From NCBI GenBank assembly GCA_041672385.1, contig JBAYZQ010000147.1, positions 1 to 5,780 of the forward strand: a stretch of DNA of 5,780 nucleotides, in the 5' to 3' direction. A program made the translations under genes and the position numbers. The stretch is from JBAYZQ01 sp041672385. GTDB taxonomy: Bacteria > Spirochaetota > Spirochaetia > Sphaerochaetales > Sphaerochaetaceae. Within the stretch, counting starts at the first letter, position 1; every line of letters begins with the position of its first letter. This document shows positions 5,664-5,780 of this stretch, one piece after another. The notes beneath the pieces are model-generated. The model did not search any database. It worked only from the letters and a program-made list of their open reading frames with translations, and was not told the DNA's origin.

Positions 5664-5780
5664 GTCTTAATCCCTTGTTACAGGTCAAATCATTTCTACA
5701 AGAGACAGTCTTATGTAGACACTATCAACGATTTTTGTAAGTCTTAATCCCTTGTTACAGGTCAAATCATTTTTACTTAT
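5664..5780. CRISPR. CRISPR array, partial: two repeats and one spacer at the window edge
   Basis: Two 36-nt repeats lie at 5664-5699 and 5741-5776. Both begin GTCTTAATCCC and contain TTGTTACAGGTCAAATC; they end ATTTCTAC and ATTTTTAC, differing only at repeat position 33. Bases outside these limits do not match, so the boundaries are sharp. The spacer (5700-5740) is 41 nt and unrelated to the repeat; four further bases may start the next spacer. Repeat and spacer lengths fit class 1 systems (types I or III), but subtype cannot be set without cas genes, and none is in the window. Direction is uncertain: on the minus strand the repeat ends ATTAAGAC, close to the ATTGAAAC-type 3' tag of many type I/III repeats, which favours leftward reading, whereas the TATAAT at 5550 would favour rightward reading. 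With only two copies visible, the array rests on repeat length, identity and spacing. Confidence 0.85.

Noticed and set aside
5692..5719. Cas12a (type V-A)-like signal: ATTTCTAC followed by a TGTAGA that could pair with it.
   Set aside because: In type V-A the pairing GTAGAT lies inside the repeat. Here TGTAGA (5714-5719) is in the spacer with a 13-nt gap and is absent after the second repeat, so this is coincidental.

Overview
This window is an AT-rich bacterial segment (G+C clearly below 40% by eye). It has two parts: a compact five-gene cluster read leftward (minus strand, about 5393 down to 28) and, at the right edge, the end of a CRISPR array with an AT-rich flank (about 5394-5780). The taxon cannot be fixed from the sequence. 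An AT-rich, probably anaerobic bacterium such as a spirochaete, fusobacterium or Firmicute-type organism would fit the combination of DUF1846, bacterial AsnRS, class I DAHP synthase and a WalJ/YycJ-type hydrolase, but this is only an inference.

In transcription order the cluster holds: a WalJ/YycJ-type metallo-beta-lactamase-fold hydrolase; asparaginyl-tRNA synthetase (asnS); a class I-alpha, AroF/AroG/AroH-type DAHP synthase; a DJ-1/PfpI-superfamily protein; and a DUF1846 P-loop protein of unknown function. The gaps are 21, 8, 1 and 14 nt. Each of the four downstream genes has a Shine-Dalgarno-like sequence on or just after the end of the gene before it, so co-transcription and partly coupled translation are likely. 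All five genes look intact, with their expected catalytic or signature residues. The functions are a mix of probable nuclease or cell-envelope maintenance, translation, entry to aromatic amino acid synthesis, protein or metabolite quality control, and one unknown. They do not form an obvious pathway and read as a housekeeping operon.

The right end carries two copies of a 36-nt repeat (35/36 identical) separated by a 41-nt unique spacer; the array runs out of the window. No cas gene is visible. The 270-nt flank between the array and the first gene is the least ordinary part of the window. It contains a diverged, longer repeat-like element with the same two ends as the CRISPR repeat, three AT-rich perfect inverted repeats (one centred on an exact TATAAT), and an exact anti-16S sequence (TAAGGAGG) with no good gene behind it. 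The array's direction is ambiguous. A promoter-like TATAAT favours rightward reading; the repeat end ATTAAGAC on the minus strand and the degenerate copy at this end favour leftward reading, which would make this the trailer end. I saw no tRNA, rRNA, insertion sequence or prophage gene.
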